The notes: generated from the sequence alone by a model not told the origin. Positions 1-7,220 are shown, counted from the stretch's first letter. The stretch: DNA of 10,026 nucleotides from Thermoplasmata archaeon (GCA_021802165.1 JAKAAU010000035.1:1-10026); one strand, 5' to 3'. Numbers and translations are program-made.

Positions 1-540
1 CCGATCTGGGAAATGAGGGTAAGAGTTGCAAGAATAAGCAGCCACATAGCCAACCAGAGAAATGATTTCTCACAGAAGCTATCAAGGACTTTAGTAAACA
101 ATCATAACTTCATAGCATATGAGGACCTTAACATAGAGAATATGATGAAGAACCATAAATTAGCAAAAAGCATAGCAGATGCTTCCTGGGGCGAGCTTAT
201 TAAAAACACAATGTACAAGGCTGAGAGAGCCGGCAAATACTGTGTAAAGGTAAACCCTAAGAATACATCTAAACAGTGCTCTAACTGTGGAAATATAATG
301 GAGGAGCAGACTCTTGATGATAGAGATTACCACTGCATTAAATGCGGTATAACAATAGATAGAGACGATAATGCAGCAGTAAACGTATTGAATAATGGAT
401 TCAAGAAGATATTCAACACCTTTATTATAATGAAGCCCAGGAAGATCAGGCATAAAAAGAAGAGAATACCCACGGACTGTGGGGAATTAATGCCCGTGGA
501 GGGGAAAACCTATACCAGCAATGGCAAGTTTTTTCTGTAG
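1..540 (+). CDS. tnpB: TnpB, RNA-guided nuclease of IS200/IS605 family, C-terminal part
   Basis: This is the C-terminal part of a TnpB protein. The frame is open from base 1, so the start lies outside the window; the first internal ATG is at base 13. Counting from that ATG, the RuvC-II glutamate is E37 in YEDLNIENM. A zinc finger is formed by C89/C92 and C108/C111 (CSNCG and CIKCG). The RuvC-III aspartate is D118 in DRDDNAAVN. These motifs are intact, so this half of the nuclease looks functional; the RuvC-I aspartate cannot be seen. By family knowledge, TnpB cuts DNA guided by an RNA from the element's right end and helps the transposon persist. The tail after residue 130 is basic and low in conservation, and its coding sequence probably doubles as guide-RNA scaffold. 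No TnpA is visible. TnpB family identity is very likely. Confidence 0.93.
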   Translation, partial: PIWEMRVRVARISSHIANQRNDFSQKLSRTLVNNHNFIAYEDLNIENMMKNHKLAKSIADASWGELIKNTMYKAERAGKYCVKVNPKNTSKQCSNCGNIMEEQTLDDRDYHCIKCGITIDRDDNAAVNVLNNGFKKIFNTFIIMKPRKIRHKKKRIPTDCGELMPVEGKTYTSNGKFFL

Positions 541-580
541 AAGCGGGAAACTCCTATCTTTAGATAAGGGAGGATGTCAC
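1..580 (+). mobile_element. IS200/IS605-family element, right portion
   Basis: The visible part comprises the end of tnpB and about 40 bases of right end. After the tnpB stop, an imperfect hairpin pairs CTCCTATC (551-558) with GATA (563-566) and GGAG (569-572), leaving a 2-base bulge. It is followed by GGATGTCAC ending at 580. Archaeal IS605-type right ends usually show such a subterminal hairpin followed by a short TTCAC or GTCAC-like cleavage sequence, so the element probably ends at or near 580. The left end and any TnpA are outside the window. Confidence 0.7.
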
Positions 581-596
581 CGGCCATTTCACATTC
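470..596 (+). ncRNA. candidate omega-RNA with guide of the TnpB element
   Basis: TnpB guide RNAs of this family span the 3' end of tnpB and the element's right end, and the guide is the host sequence just beyond the end. Here a stem pairs CCACGG (470-475) with CCGTGG (494-499). A GGGG run (481-484) and a CCC (493-495) could form a further helix or pseudoknot. The subterminal hairpin at 551-572 follows, ending in GTCAC at 576-580. The guide would then begin at 581 (CGGCCATTTCACATTC). The 5' boundary is a guess from the first stem; only the folding potential and position are seen. Confidence 0.42.
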
Positions 597-607
597 TTAA
601 GCAGCAT

Positions 608-1297
608 TCATAATTTTTTCTTTGCAGCATATTTATCTATGTCCATATATTGCAGGTGGTTTGCCAGATAATAATTAAGTGTGTACGTCTCAAATCTCTT
701 AAATTTTCTGGAGAGATTGGATTTTGAAGTCCCGAATCTTCTGGCCATTTCCCCGAGATTAATATCCTTATTATTTGAATAATATCCATTCTCAATTGCA
801 TAAGTCAGGAGATGTACATTTGATATGAGCTCCCCGTCAATAAATGGATCAGGGAAATTGATATTTTCCAGCTCTTTAAAATAAACAACGTCTGCTATCT
901 GCTCTAAATTCCTGGTTAATGCACCATCATTTTCATGCCAGGAAAATATATCCCAGATTTCCAGGCCTCGATAAAATACTTCCCTGTAAAATGGTACATC
1001 ATATTTTTCAATTAGAGAAGTAACAGAATTTGTAAGATTATTCACAAATTTAACAATAAACACCCTTGATTTGCCGTAGGATTCTATGTGCTCTATTTTT
1101 TTAACAGCAGTTTCCTCCTTCATGTTATTGAAAAATTCCTCCCAGTTGGTATGTTTTCCAAGAGAATAAAAGGCAACTGTACCAGTAATTTCTTCATCGT
1201 CAGTTTTTTGCCCTAAAAGAAAACCATAAATATTAGTACTATTTGATAGAACTTGGGACCAGCAATTTTTATGATTTAATACTATACGAATAAACAT
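608..1297 (-). CDS. HTH-10 (Bat-type) archaeal transcription regulator
   Basis: This 229-residue protein is likely a DNA-binding regulator. Residues about 162-213 match the archaeal HTH-10 domain, named after the bacterio-opsin activator Bat. They show a hydrophobic first helix with AIENGYY, then INLGEMARRFGTSKSNLSRKF, a typical helix-turn-helix with the SKS recognition-helix start. Residues 1-160 form an undefined N-terminal domain that in related proteins senses a signal; I see no cofactor motif. The tail is lysine-rich (AAKKKL). The gene lies 56 bases after the KDG aldolase stop on the same strand. It has its own TATA box about 25 bases before the ATG, and that promoter shares a 10-base sequence with the aldolase promoter. 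A role in controlling sugar-acid metabolism is an inference from position only. The end lies 28 bases from the IS605 right end, and the gene appears intact. Confidence 0.8.
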   Translation of the reverse strand: MFIRIVLNHKNCWSQVLSNSTNIYGFLLGQKTDDEEITGTVAFYSLGKHTNWEEFFNNMKEETAVKKIEHIESYGKSRVFIVKFVNNLTNSVTSLIEKYDVPFYREVFYRGLEIWDIFSWHENDGALTRNLEQIADVVYFKELENINFPDPFIDGELISNVHLLTYAIENGYYSNNKDINLGEMARRFGTSKSNLSRKFKRFETYTLNYYLANHLQYMDIDKYAAKKKL

Positions 1298-1315
1298 AAA
1301 TTATAATATATAATT

Positions 1316-1329
1316 AAAAATATTTAAGT
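1316..1329 (-). promoter_or_regulatory. TATA-box promoter of the HTH-10 regulator
   Basis: On the minus strand the sequence reads ACTTAAATATTTTT, centred about 25 bases upstream of the ATG at 1297. That spacing suits archaeal TBP/TFB initiation of a nearly leaderless transcript. No Shine-Dalgarno sequence lies before the ATG. ACTTAAATAT recurs in the aldolase promoter. Confidence 0.55.
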
Positions 1330-1353
1330 ATTCCTATCAAGATAAATATACGC

Positions 1354-2226
1354 CTACAGTTTGAAATTATATTTTTCCATTACTGTATTTACCTCATTTT
1401 TCAACTGTACCCTGTCACTATCAGAAAGTTTGAAAAAAGGCTCCCTGGGGCATCCTGCATCCACACCTGTTATGATTTCCACCATGTCGTATATAGATGA
1501 TATTGTGCCATATTTCCTGGATAAATCAGATAATTCATTGAGAAGAAACTGGTATCTGTCACCCTTTTCGTTATCATAGTTTTCCTCTATGCCCTTGATA
1601 ATTTTATAGCCATAATTTCCAGCACCTGAAACATAGCCATCCAGGTTAAGCCTGAAGCCTGATAAAATGTACTGGTCAGGGCCTGTGTATACCTTGAAAT
1701 CGTCCACATACATTTTTGTATTGAGTATATCATTCATGTTGAAAGTTGTTTCCTTGATGCCTATGATATTTCCACCATCCTTCCTGATATCATTGATTAT
1801 ATCATATGTAATATTATAACCTGTTGTATCCGGGTAATTGTATATTATTGTAGGGTACTCGGAGGATATCTTCACATAATATTTTACAAGCCATTCCCTT
1901 TTCAATCCTGTGAAATAATATGGCGGAAGTGCGGCAACTGCATGTATCTTTTTCTTTTTCGCTGTCCTGGCCATGTCCACTGAATCCTCCAGGTTGAGTG
2001 ATCCTACCTGTAACATGATGCTGTCAGGAATGTTTGAAAACGCGTCAAGGAGATCAAGTTTTTCCTGGGTAGAAAGGGATGGGCCTACCCCTGTAGTCCC
2101 TGCAAGGAATAGATATTTCATCCCTCCCCTTAGAACATCATTTCCGTGGTCAACAGCCAGCTGCTTATCAACCCTGTTATTTGTAAACGGGGTAATCAAT
2201 GGAATTATAGATTCAAGCTGTTTCAT
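1354..2226 (-). CDS. kdgA: 2-keto-3-deoxy-gluconate (KDG) aldolase, DHDPS/NAL superfamily
   Basis: This 290-residue class I aldolase cleaves KDG, or a related sugar acid, to pyruvate and glyceraldehyde in the cytoplasmic Entner-Doudoroff pathway. It has the DHDPS/NAL fold motifs in order. These are the substrate carboxylate loop GTTGVGPSLS (residues 43-52), the catalytic tyrosine Y129 in YNYPDTTGY, and the Schiff-base lysine K158 in GIKET. A glycine-rich stretch (DGYVSGAGN) follows. YNYP with a following TTGY, and the 'GTTG.GP.LS' form, resemble archaeal KDG aldolases such as that of Sulfolobus more than bacterial DapA (usually YNVP). Length is normal for the family. The start is the ATG at 2226, preceded by a TATA box about 22 bases upstream and no ribosome site. 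It is divergent from aconitase. The exact substrate (KDG, its galactose epimer or the phosphorylated form) cannot be read from sequence. Another DHDPS-family aldolase remains possible. Confidence 0.85.
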   Translation of the reverse strand: MKQLESIIPLITPFTNNRVDKQLAVDHGNDVLRGGMKYLFLAGTTGVGPSLSTQEKLDLLDAFSNIPDSIMLQVGSLNLEDSVDMARTAKKKKIHAVAALPPYYFTGLKREWLVKYYVKISSEYPTIIYNYPDTTGYNITYDIINDIRKDGGNIIGIKETTFNMNDILNTKMYVDDFKVYTGPDQYILSGFRLNLDGYVSGAGNYGYKIIKGIEENYDNEKGDRYQFLLNELSDLSRKYGTISSIYDMVEIITGVDAGCPREPFFKLSDSDRVQLKNEVNTVMEKYNFKL

Positions 2227-2240
2227 TAGTAAGTAAATGT

Positions 2241-2256
2241 TAATATATATTTAAGT
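2241..2256 (-). promoter_or_regulatory. TATA-box promoter of kdgA
   Basis: On the minus strand the sequence reads AACTTAAATATATATT, with its centre about 22 bases upstream of the kdgA ATG. This implies a leaderless or very short-leader mRNA. The ACTTAAATAT core is identical to that of the neighbouring regulator promoter. Confidence 0.6.
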
Positions 2257-2340
2257 TTTGTACCGAACACGTTTAATTATGTAATGGATATTCGTACCCA
2301 GCAGGAGAATTCATATAGGATACGCCTTGAAAATAAAAGA

Positions 2341-2360
2341 GCGGCTTATGCTTAAACCGC
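2341..2360. repeat. interrupted inverted repeat in the kdgA-acn intergenic region
   Basis: GCGG and CCGC flank an inner TTA/TAA pairing around a TGCT centre, with one C-A mismatch. It is the only GC-rich symmetrical element in this divergent intergenic region of about 170 bases, and it sits just upstream of the aconitase TATA region. It could be a regulator-binding site. A terminator is unlikely, because neither neighbouring gene ends here. Confidence 0.35.
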
Positions 2361-2364
2361 CTAT

Positions 2365-2386
2365 CAAATATTTCTATATAATAATA
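2365..2386 (+). promoter_or_regulatory. TATA-box region of the aconitase gene
   Basis: The AT-rich stretch CAAATATTTCTATATAATAA lies before the aconitase start. A box at CAAATATTT would place transcription start just before TTG 2400. A box at CTATATAATA would place it near 2404, closer to ATG 2415. No Shine-Dalgarno sequence precedes either start. Confidence 0.45.
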
Positions 2387-2399
2387 TTAAAATATTATC

Positions 2400-4928
2400 T
2401 TGGCTTTACAAACTATGAACGTGAAACACAGCACCATTGAAATAAATGGACGGAAACTCAAGTATTATCCACTTTCCCAGCTTGCCGACAAGTACGATGT
2501 TGATAATATGCCATATTCTTTTAAAATTTTGCTTGAAAATGTTTTAAGGAATTATGACGGCGTGGATATTGATGAAAGGTCAATAGATAACATCGCAAAA
2601 ATGAAATCTGGATCAGAAATGGCATTTAAACCATCCAGGGTTGTTTTCCAAGATTATACCGGAGTTCCTATCCTAGTGGACCTTGCAGCCATGAGGGAAT
2701 ATTACCAGAAGATGAAAAAAAACCCTGAAGAGGTGAATCCCGCCACGAAATCAGATCTGGTCATTGACCATTCCATAATAGTGGATTCATTCCGCGGCGA
2801 TGAGCCCATTATTATCAATATGAAGGATGAGTTTTCAAGGAATGTAGAAAGATATGATTTCCTGAAATGGTCACAGCAATCCTTCAAGAATGTTAGGATA
2901 GTTCCGCCGGGACATGGCATAGTTCATCAGATCAATCTTGAATATTTATCCTCTGTGGCTGTGGTCGACAATGGAGAGATATTCCCGGAGAGCCTCATTG
3001 GTGCAGATTCACATACAACAATGATAGGTGGCATAGGAGTACTGGGATGGGGAGTAGGTGGCCTTGAGGCAGAGGCTTCGATGCTCAATGAGCCGTACTT
3101 CATGACTGTCCCGGAGGTCATAGGAGTAAACCTTAAGGGGAAAATTCCCACAGGTGTAACGCCCACTGACGTTGTACTGTATATAACAAAAACGCTCCGC
3201 GCCAAGAATGTTGTTGGAAAATTTGTTGAGTTCTATGGAAATCTCTCAGAATTGACAGCACAGGATCGGGCAACGATTTCAAATATGGCACCAGAATACG
3301 GGGCAACAATCGGATATTTCCCTGTGGACAGCGAAACACTGAAGTACCTGACAGGGACAGCCAGAGATGCAGGGTCTGTTGAGAAATACTTTAAAGAACA
3401 GGGATTATTCTATGATGGCCCGAAGAAATACCGTGAAACTGTGGATATAAATCTCTCTGAAATCAAAAGTGCCGTTGCCGGACCAAAAAATCCCGATGAG
3501 CTTATAAATATAGAGGATTTAAAGGAAAAAATCCATGACCTTATTAAAGATGGTAGTGATGGAAAGCTTGTGAAAAACGGGTCAGTTGTAATATCTGCAA
3601 TTACCAGCTGTACAAACACTTCAGATCCCTTTGTACTACTGGGTGCCGGACTAATTGCAAAGAAGGCTGTAGAGCACAATATTGTGCCTGCACAGACTAT
3701 AAAAACAAGTCTTGCACCCGGTTCCAAGGTGGTTACGGATTATCTGGAAAAGGCAGGCCTGATGAAGTATCTCAATAAAATCGGCTTCGAACTGGTAGGT
3801 TACGGGTGCACAACGTGCATAGGAAATGCCGGCCCGCTCATACCTGAAGTGCAGGACGATATCCTGAAAAATGGTGTAAAAACCGTCGCAGTACTCAGCG
3901 GAAACAGGAACTTTGAGGGTAGAATAAACCCGTATATAGCAGGGGCATTCCTTGCATCGCCGATGCTGGTTGTAATATTTGCACTGGCAGGGACTATGGA
4001 CATAGATTTGACAAAGGACCCGGTAGGCATGGATCATGGAAAACCTGTATATCTTAAGGATCTGTGGCCAACTTCAGAGGAAATAAAAAAATACTTCCAC
4101 CTTGCCATGGACCCTGAGACCTATAAAAGGGAATACAGTAATGTGTTCAGCGGGGATTCAAACTGGGAGTCAATGAAATCAACTGGGGGTACCATATTTG
4201 ACTTTAAGGATGATTCATCATACATTAAAATGCCTCCATGGATGTATATGGAACCTGTCAGGGATGTGAAAAATGGGAGGATATTCGCCATATTTGGTGA
4301 TAAAATTACAACAGACCATATTTCTCCTGCAGGGCCCATAGCAAGGGATTCGGTTGCAGGGAAATACCTCACATCACTGGGCGTCACTGAACTAAATACA
4401 TTCGGTGCTCGCAGGGGGAACCATGAAGTCATGCTCCGTGGTGGATTCTCGAATCCCAAAATAAGAAATCTAATGGTTGACCACGCCGGAGGCGACACCG
4501 TATATTATCCGGATGGAAAAGTAATGAGCTTCTACGATGCAGCCATGAAATATAAAGAAAATAATGTGCCTCTGGTCATATTTGCAGGGAAACAGTACGG
4601 TTCCGGAAGTTCCAGGGACTGGGCAGCAAAGGTAACATCACTTCTTGGTGTAAAAGCCGTAATAGCAGAAAGCTTTGAAAGAATTCACAGGAGCAACCTT
4701 GTAGACATGGGCATAATTCCGATCCAGGTTGATAGCATGCCGTCACTGAAAGGGGATGAAACAGTAGACATAGAGGGGATCAATGATATATCAATAGAAA
4801 AAGAACTGAACATAAACATAAACGGAAAACCCATAAAAGGTAAAGCCCTGATAAATACAAATGCAGAGCTCAATTACGTTAAAACCGGAAATATACTGAA
4901 ATACATAGCCTCGTCCGGTAAAAAATAA
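2400..4928 (+). CDS. acnA: aconitate hydratase (AcnA/IRP type)
   Basis: This enzyme isomerises citrate to isocitrate through cis-aconitate in the citric acid cycle, using a [4Fe-4S] cluster. The three cluster cysteines are C404 (SCTNTS), C470 and C473 (GYGCTTCIGNAG), with the same 66 and 3 residue spacing as in the AcnA/IRP1 subfamily. Other family motifs are GADSHTTMIGGIG (201-213), FGDKITTDHISPAG (632-645), FGARRGNHEVMLRG (668-681) and the substrate-binding GSGSSRDWAAK (734-744). All four domains are present. At 842 residues it is somewhat shorter than bacterial AcnA (about 890). A stop at 2388-2390 limits the start to TTG 2400 or ATG 2415; the first five residues (MALQT) are therefore uncertain. 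The gene is monocistronic, divergent from kdgA and convergent with the next gene. Confidence 0.97.
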   Translation: MALQTMNVKHSTIEINGRKLKYYPLSQLADKYDVDNMPYSFKILLENVLRNYDGVDIDERSIDNIAKMKSGSEMAFKPSRVVFQDYTGVPILVDLAAMREYYQKMKKNPEEVNPATKSDLVIDHSIIVDSFRGDEPIIINMKDEFSRNVERYDFLKWSQQSFKNVRIVPPGHGIVHQINLEYLSSVAVVDNGEIFPESLIGADSHTTMIGGIGVLGWGVGGLEAEASMLNEPYFMTVPEVIGVNLKGKIPTGVTPTDVVLYITKTLRAKNVVGKFVEFYGNLSELTAQDRATISNMAPEYGATIGYFPVDSETLKYLTGTARDAGSVEKYFKEQGLFYDGPKKYRETVDINLSEIKSAVAGPKNPDELINIEDLKEKIHDLIKDGSDGKLVKNGSVVISAITSCTNTSDPFVLLGAGLIAKKAVEHNIVPAQTIKTSLAPGSKVVTDYLEKAGLMKYLNKIGFELVGYGCTTCIGNAGPLIPEVQDDILKNGVKTVAVLSGNRNFEGRINPYIAGAFLASPMLVVIFALAGTMDIDLTKDPVGMDHGKPVYLKDLWPTSEEIKKYFHLAMDPETYKREYSNVFSGDSNWESMKSTGGTIFDFKDDSSYIKMPPWMYMEPVRDVKNGRIFAIFGDKITTDHISPAGPIARDSVAGKYLTSLGVTELNTFGARRGNHEVMLRGGFSNPKIRNLMVDHAGGDTVYYPDGKVMSFYDAAMKYKENNVPLVIFAGKQYGSGSSRDWAAKVTSLLGVKAVIAESFERIHRSNLVDMGIIPIQVDSMPSLKGDETVDIEGINDISIEKELNININGKPIKGKALINTNAELNYVKTGNILKYIASSGKK

Positions 4929-4950
4929 AATTTTTAAATTTTTTTATTTT
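4929..4950 (+). terminator. T-rich terminator between convergent genes
   Basis: Three T tracts (4931-4935, 4939-4945, 4947-4950) directly follow the aconitase stop and fit archaeal oligo-T termination. On the opposite strand, the A-rich end of the aconitase gene (4919-4930) supplies T tracts for the convergent membrane-protein gene, so the 28-base gap may terminate both. Confidence 0.5.
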
Positions 4951-4956
4951 CCAGTA

Positions 4957-5325
4957 TTATTTTTGGTTCTTTGTGCTGAAATAAATAATTCCAGATAGTA
5001 TTATCATAACTATATCAAGGATGATGCTATCTATTGCGGAGGCAGTCCAGGGCAATCTTACCCCGAATACTGGTGCTATTGTTATTCTCGATTCCAGTAA
5101 TAGTGCAGTATCAAGTATATAAAAGATAAGAACAGGCAAATAAAAACTCTTTTTCCCACTCACATATATCATTGCTGACACTATGGCAATTGCAATAACA
5201 AATCCAAAAAATACCTTAACTATATATGGTAACTTTATAGCCAGCAATGTCATGTGTATACCTGCCCACATTGCCGATCCTAAAATAGCCAACCATTTTA
5301 ACACATCAATTGCTCTGTTTTCCAT
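4957..5325 (-). CDS. small four-helix membrane protein, function unknown
   Basis: I do not recognise this 122-residue protein. It has four predicted membrane segments, near residues 9-31, 34-57, 60-81 and 97-117. Loops are short, and the only charged loop patches are SGKKS (56-60) and the C-terminal STKNQK. Several polar or charged residues fall in or near helices (H24, D72, E78, D99, D104), which could bind a ligand, cofactor or proton. The start is ATG 5325, with a TATA-like AAATAATATAAT about 22 bases upstream on the minus strand and no ribosome site, so it appears to be its own transcription unit. It converges on aconitase. No neighbour suggests a role. It has a plausible composition for a real protein, and no other ORF competes for the space. 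Confidence 0.7.
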   Translation of the reverse strand: MENRAIDVLKWLAILGSAMWAGIHMTLLAIKLPYIVKVFFGFVIAIAIVSAMIYVSGKKSFYLPVLIFYILDTALLLESRITIAPVFGVRLPWTASAIDSIILDIVMIILSGIIYFSTKNQK

Positions 5326-5340
5326 CTATTTCTTTAACTA

Positions 5341-5353
5341 ATTATATTATTTC
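5341..5353 (-). promoter_or_regulatory. TATA-box promoter of the small membrane protein
   Basis: The minus strand reads AAATAATATAAT, centred about 22 bases upstream of ATG 5325. Spacing and composition match the other leaderless promoters in this window. Confidence 0.4.
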
Positions 5354-5406
5354 AATATTTTGTCTTATATTAAGAAAATACGATATTCTCAGATAAATAA
5401 ATAATT

Positions 5407-5883
5407 TTAATTGATCTTAGAATAAATTTTTATTAATTCCTTGAAATCAATGCTTTCATAGAATTTTGATGCAAGAAGGTTCAGTGATGGAAATTCTGCA
5501 GTTATCATTTTAATATTTCTTTCAGAAGCAAGCTCCCTCAATTTATCCAGAAGTTTCATGCCAACACCCTTTCCCCTGTACTCAGGTATCACATAGAATT
5601 CTCTTATCCTGGCCTCGTATTTCGGATCATAGTATATCCGGAATATAACATCTGACATGATCATTCCCACTAAGCGTTTCCCATCCTCTGCCACAAGGCC
5701 TATGTGGTTCTCCCTGTCATCAATAATCCTTCCAAGCTTCTCTGAAATTTCCTTCTCATTTCCAATAGATACCTTTAAAAGCGGATCAAATTCCTCGTTG
5801 AGGTGCTTTAATCTCAATAGCTGCTCCATGACGCCATCTATATCCTTTTTTTCCATTAATCTTATGTTAACCAAGTTAATCAC
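5407..5883 (-). CDS. GNAT-family N-acetyltransferase
   Basis: This 158-residue protein has the GNAT fold and should transfer an acetyl group from acetyl-CoA to an amine; the substrate is unknown. The acetyl-CoA pyrophosphate loop is RGKGVG (residues 103-108) after the strand REFYVIPEY, followed by helix MKLLDKLRELA and a C-terminal segment with ASKFYESIDF, the usual GNAT motif B. The gene follows malic enzyme with no gap: the TAG stop of that gene (5886-5884) is followed at once by GTG 5883. However, AGGTGAT (5885-5879) is a good Shine-Dalgarno match, so translation may really start at TTG 5874 (residue 4) or ATG 5856 (residue 10). Co-transcription and translational coupling with malic enzyme are likely. 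A link to control of malic enzyme by acetylation is speculation. Confidence 0.88.
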   Translation of the reverse strand: MINLVNIRLMEKKDIDGVMEQLLRLKHLNEEFDPLLKVSIGNEKEISEKLGRIIDDRENHIGLVAEDGKRLVGMIMSDVIFRIYYDPKYEARIREFYVIPEYRGKGVGMKLLDKLRELASERNIKMITAEFPSLNLLASKFYESIDFKELIKIYSKIN

Positions 5884-5885
5884 CT
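5879..5885 (-). promoter_or_regulatory. Shine-Dalgarno overlapping stop and annotated start
   Basis: AGGTGAT matches the archaeal anti-Shine-Dalgarno sequence and is built into the malic enzyme stop (TAG) and the GTG codon that begins the acetyltransferase frame. The spacing favours initiation at TTG 5874, so the GTG may not be the real start. Confidence 0.5.
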
Positions 5886-7191
5886 ACATGTCAAATAGTT
5901 TGTTGTAAATATTTCTATTCTTTGTAATAATATCCGATGCTGTTCTGTAAAATCCCTCTGTGGAATCGGATTTTCTTGCCAGGCCGGATTCTACGCATTT
6001 CCTTGCAACAACAGATGCAACCCTCGGGAAGAGGTCAAAGTCCTCCATGGATGGAACTATATGATCTTCCGTAGGATTTTCAACAAAATCTGCTATGGCC
6101 TGGGAGGCTGCCACCATAATGTCGAAATTCACACCCTTTGACCTTGCATCCAGTACTCCCCTGAAAACTCCAGGGAATACCATGCTGTTATTGATCTGGT
6201 TAGGGAAATCCCCTCTTCCTGTTGCAACTATTTTTGCACCAGAATTTTTGGCTTCACCGGGCCATATCTCCGGTAATGGGTTTGCAAGTGCAAAAATTAT
6301 GGCATCCCTGTTCATTGATTCTACCCATTCATTTTTAATGGTTCCTGGTATTGATATTGAGGCAGATACAACAAGGTCTGCCCCCTTGAATGCATTTGCA
6401 GGGTCTCCCTGAACACGTTCTCCATTGGTTTCCAGTGCTATCTTATATTTCCAGGGATTCTTGAACATTAAGGCATCGATATCTGCCCTTCCCGGCTCTA
6501 TTATACCCTTTGAATCTATTGCAATAATGTTTTCCTTCCTGAAGCCTGCAGCCTCGAAAAGATATATGGCTGCTATGTTAGCCGCTCCGGCACCGTTGAA
6601 AACGATTTTTGCATCTTCTTTTTTCTTGTTTACCAGCTTCAGTGCATTGATAGCACCTGCAAGTATTATAGAAGCGGTGCCAAGCTGATCGTCATGCCAT
6701 ACAGGTATTTCCATAGATTTCTGCAGGCTTTCCAGAAGGAAAAAGCACCTTGGTGACTGTATATCCTCCAGGTTGTATCCGCCAAAATATGGCTGTATTG
6801 CCTTTGCAGTGGCTATGAATTCATCATTATTTTTCACTATAAGTGGCATGGGAATTGCATTTACACCCCCAAGATAATTAAATAAAAGGGCCTTTCCTTC
6901 CATTACAGGTATGGCGGCTTCAGGACCAACATTTCCTATACCCAGAACCCTGGTACCGTCGGTTAAAATGGCAACTGAGTTCCATTTGCCTGTGAGTTCG
7001 TAGGCAAGTTCCTTGTCATCCTCTATTTTCTTTGAAACTGCAGCAATTCCGGGAGTGTAAAGTGATGAAAAATCCTCCAGTCCGGTAATAGGAACCTTTG
7101 GAAGTGTCAGTATCTTGCCCTTGTATTTTTTTGAGATTTCTATTGCGTTTCTGTCGAAGTATTCTGTTCTCTCAGAATCTTTCATTATCAT
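5884..7191 (-). CDS. malic enzyme (malate to pyruvate, NAD(P)-dependent)
   Basis: This 435-residue enzyme oxidatively decarboxylates malate to pyruvate and CO2. Motifs in order are catalytic tyrosine Y45 in YTPGIA, the block GIGNVGPEAAIPVMEGKA with catalytic lysine K100, and metal ligands E142/D143 in NLEDI and D168 in HDDQLGTA. The dinucleotide-binding loop GAGAAN is at residues 200-205. Further on are FALANPLPEI (300-309) and GRGDFPNQINNSMVFPGVFRG-like residues at 325-345. The length is that of the short prokaryotic form without a phosphotransacetylase domain. The usual HDDQHGT or HDDQQGT is HDDQLGT here, a change next to the active-site motif. Coenzyme preference cannot be told. The start is ATG 7191; ATG 7185 is equally possible. 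A TATA box lies about 22 bases upstream. It is first gene of a two-gene operon with the acetyltransferase. Confidence 0.95.
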   Translation of the reverse strand: MIMKDSERTEYFDRNAIEISKKYKGKILTLPKVPITGLEDFSSLYTPGIAAVSKKIEDDKELAYELTGKWNSVAILTDGTRVLGIGNVGPEAAIPVMEGKALLFNYLGGVNAIPMPLIVKNNDEFIATAKAIQPYFGGYNLEDIQSPRCFFLLESLQKSMEIPVWHDDQLGTASIILAGAINALKLVNKKKEDAKIVFNGAGAANIAAIYLFEAAGFRKENIIAIDSKGIIEPGRADIDALMFKNPWKYKIALETNGERVQGDPANAFKGADLVVSASISIPGTIKNEWVESMNRDAIIFALANPLPEIWPGEAKNSGAKIVATGRGDFPNQINNSMVFPGVFRGVLDARSKGVNFDIMVAASQAIADFVENPTEDHIVPSMEDFDLFPRVASVVARKCVESGLARKSDSTEGFYRTASDIITKNRNIYNKLFDM

Positions 7192-7205
7192 AAAATTATA
7201 TAGAA

Positions 7206-7220
7206 GTTTATTATTAAAAC
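7206..7220 (-). promoter_or_regulatory. TATA-box promoter of the malic enzyme operon
   Basis: The minus strand reads GTTTTAATAATAAAC, centred about 22 bases before ATG 7191. No Shine-Dalgarno sequence precedes the ATG, which fits leaderless translation. Confidence 0.45.

Noticed and set aside
582..751. GGCCATTTC occurs at 582-590 (putative TnpB guide) and again at 743-751 inside the HTH-10 gene
   Set aside because: A 9-base match within 160 bases is weak, and the second copy encodes part of the helix-turn-helix; self-targeting or a duplicated target site is not supported.
2927..3205. Minus-strand open frames across the aconitase gene
   Set aside because: They lie opposite conserved aconitase motifs and have no protein-like features; they are antisense shadows.
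6095..6688. Plus-strand open frames across malic enzyme
   Set aside because: Antisense to conserved malic enzyme blocks, no start context; shadows.
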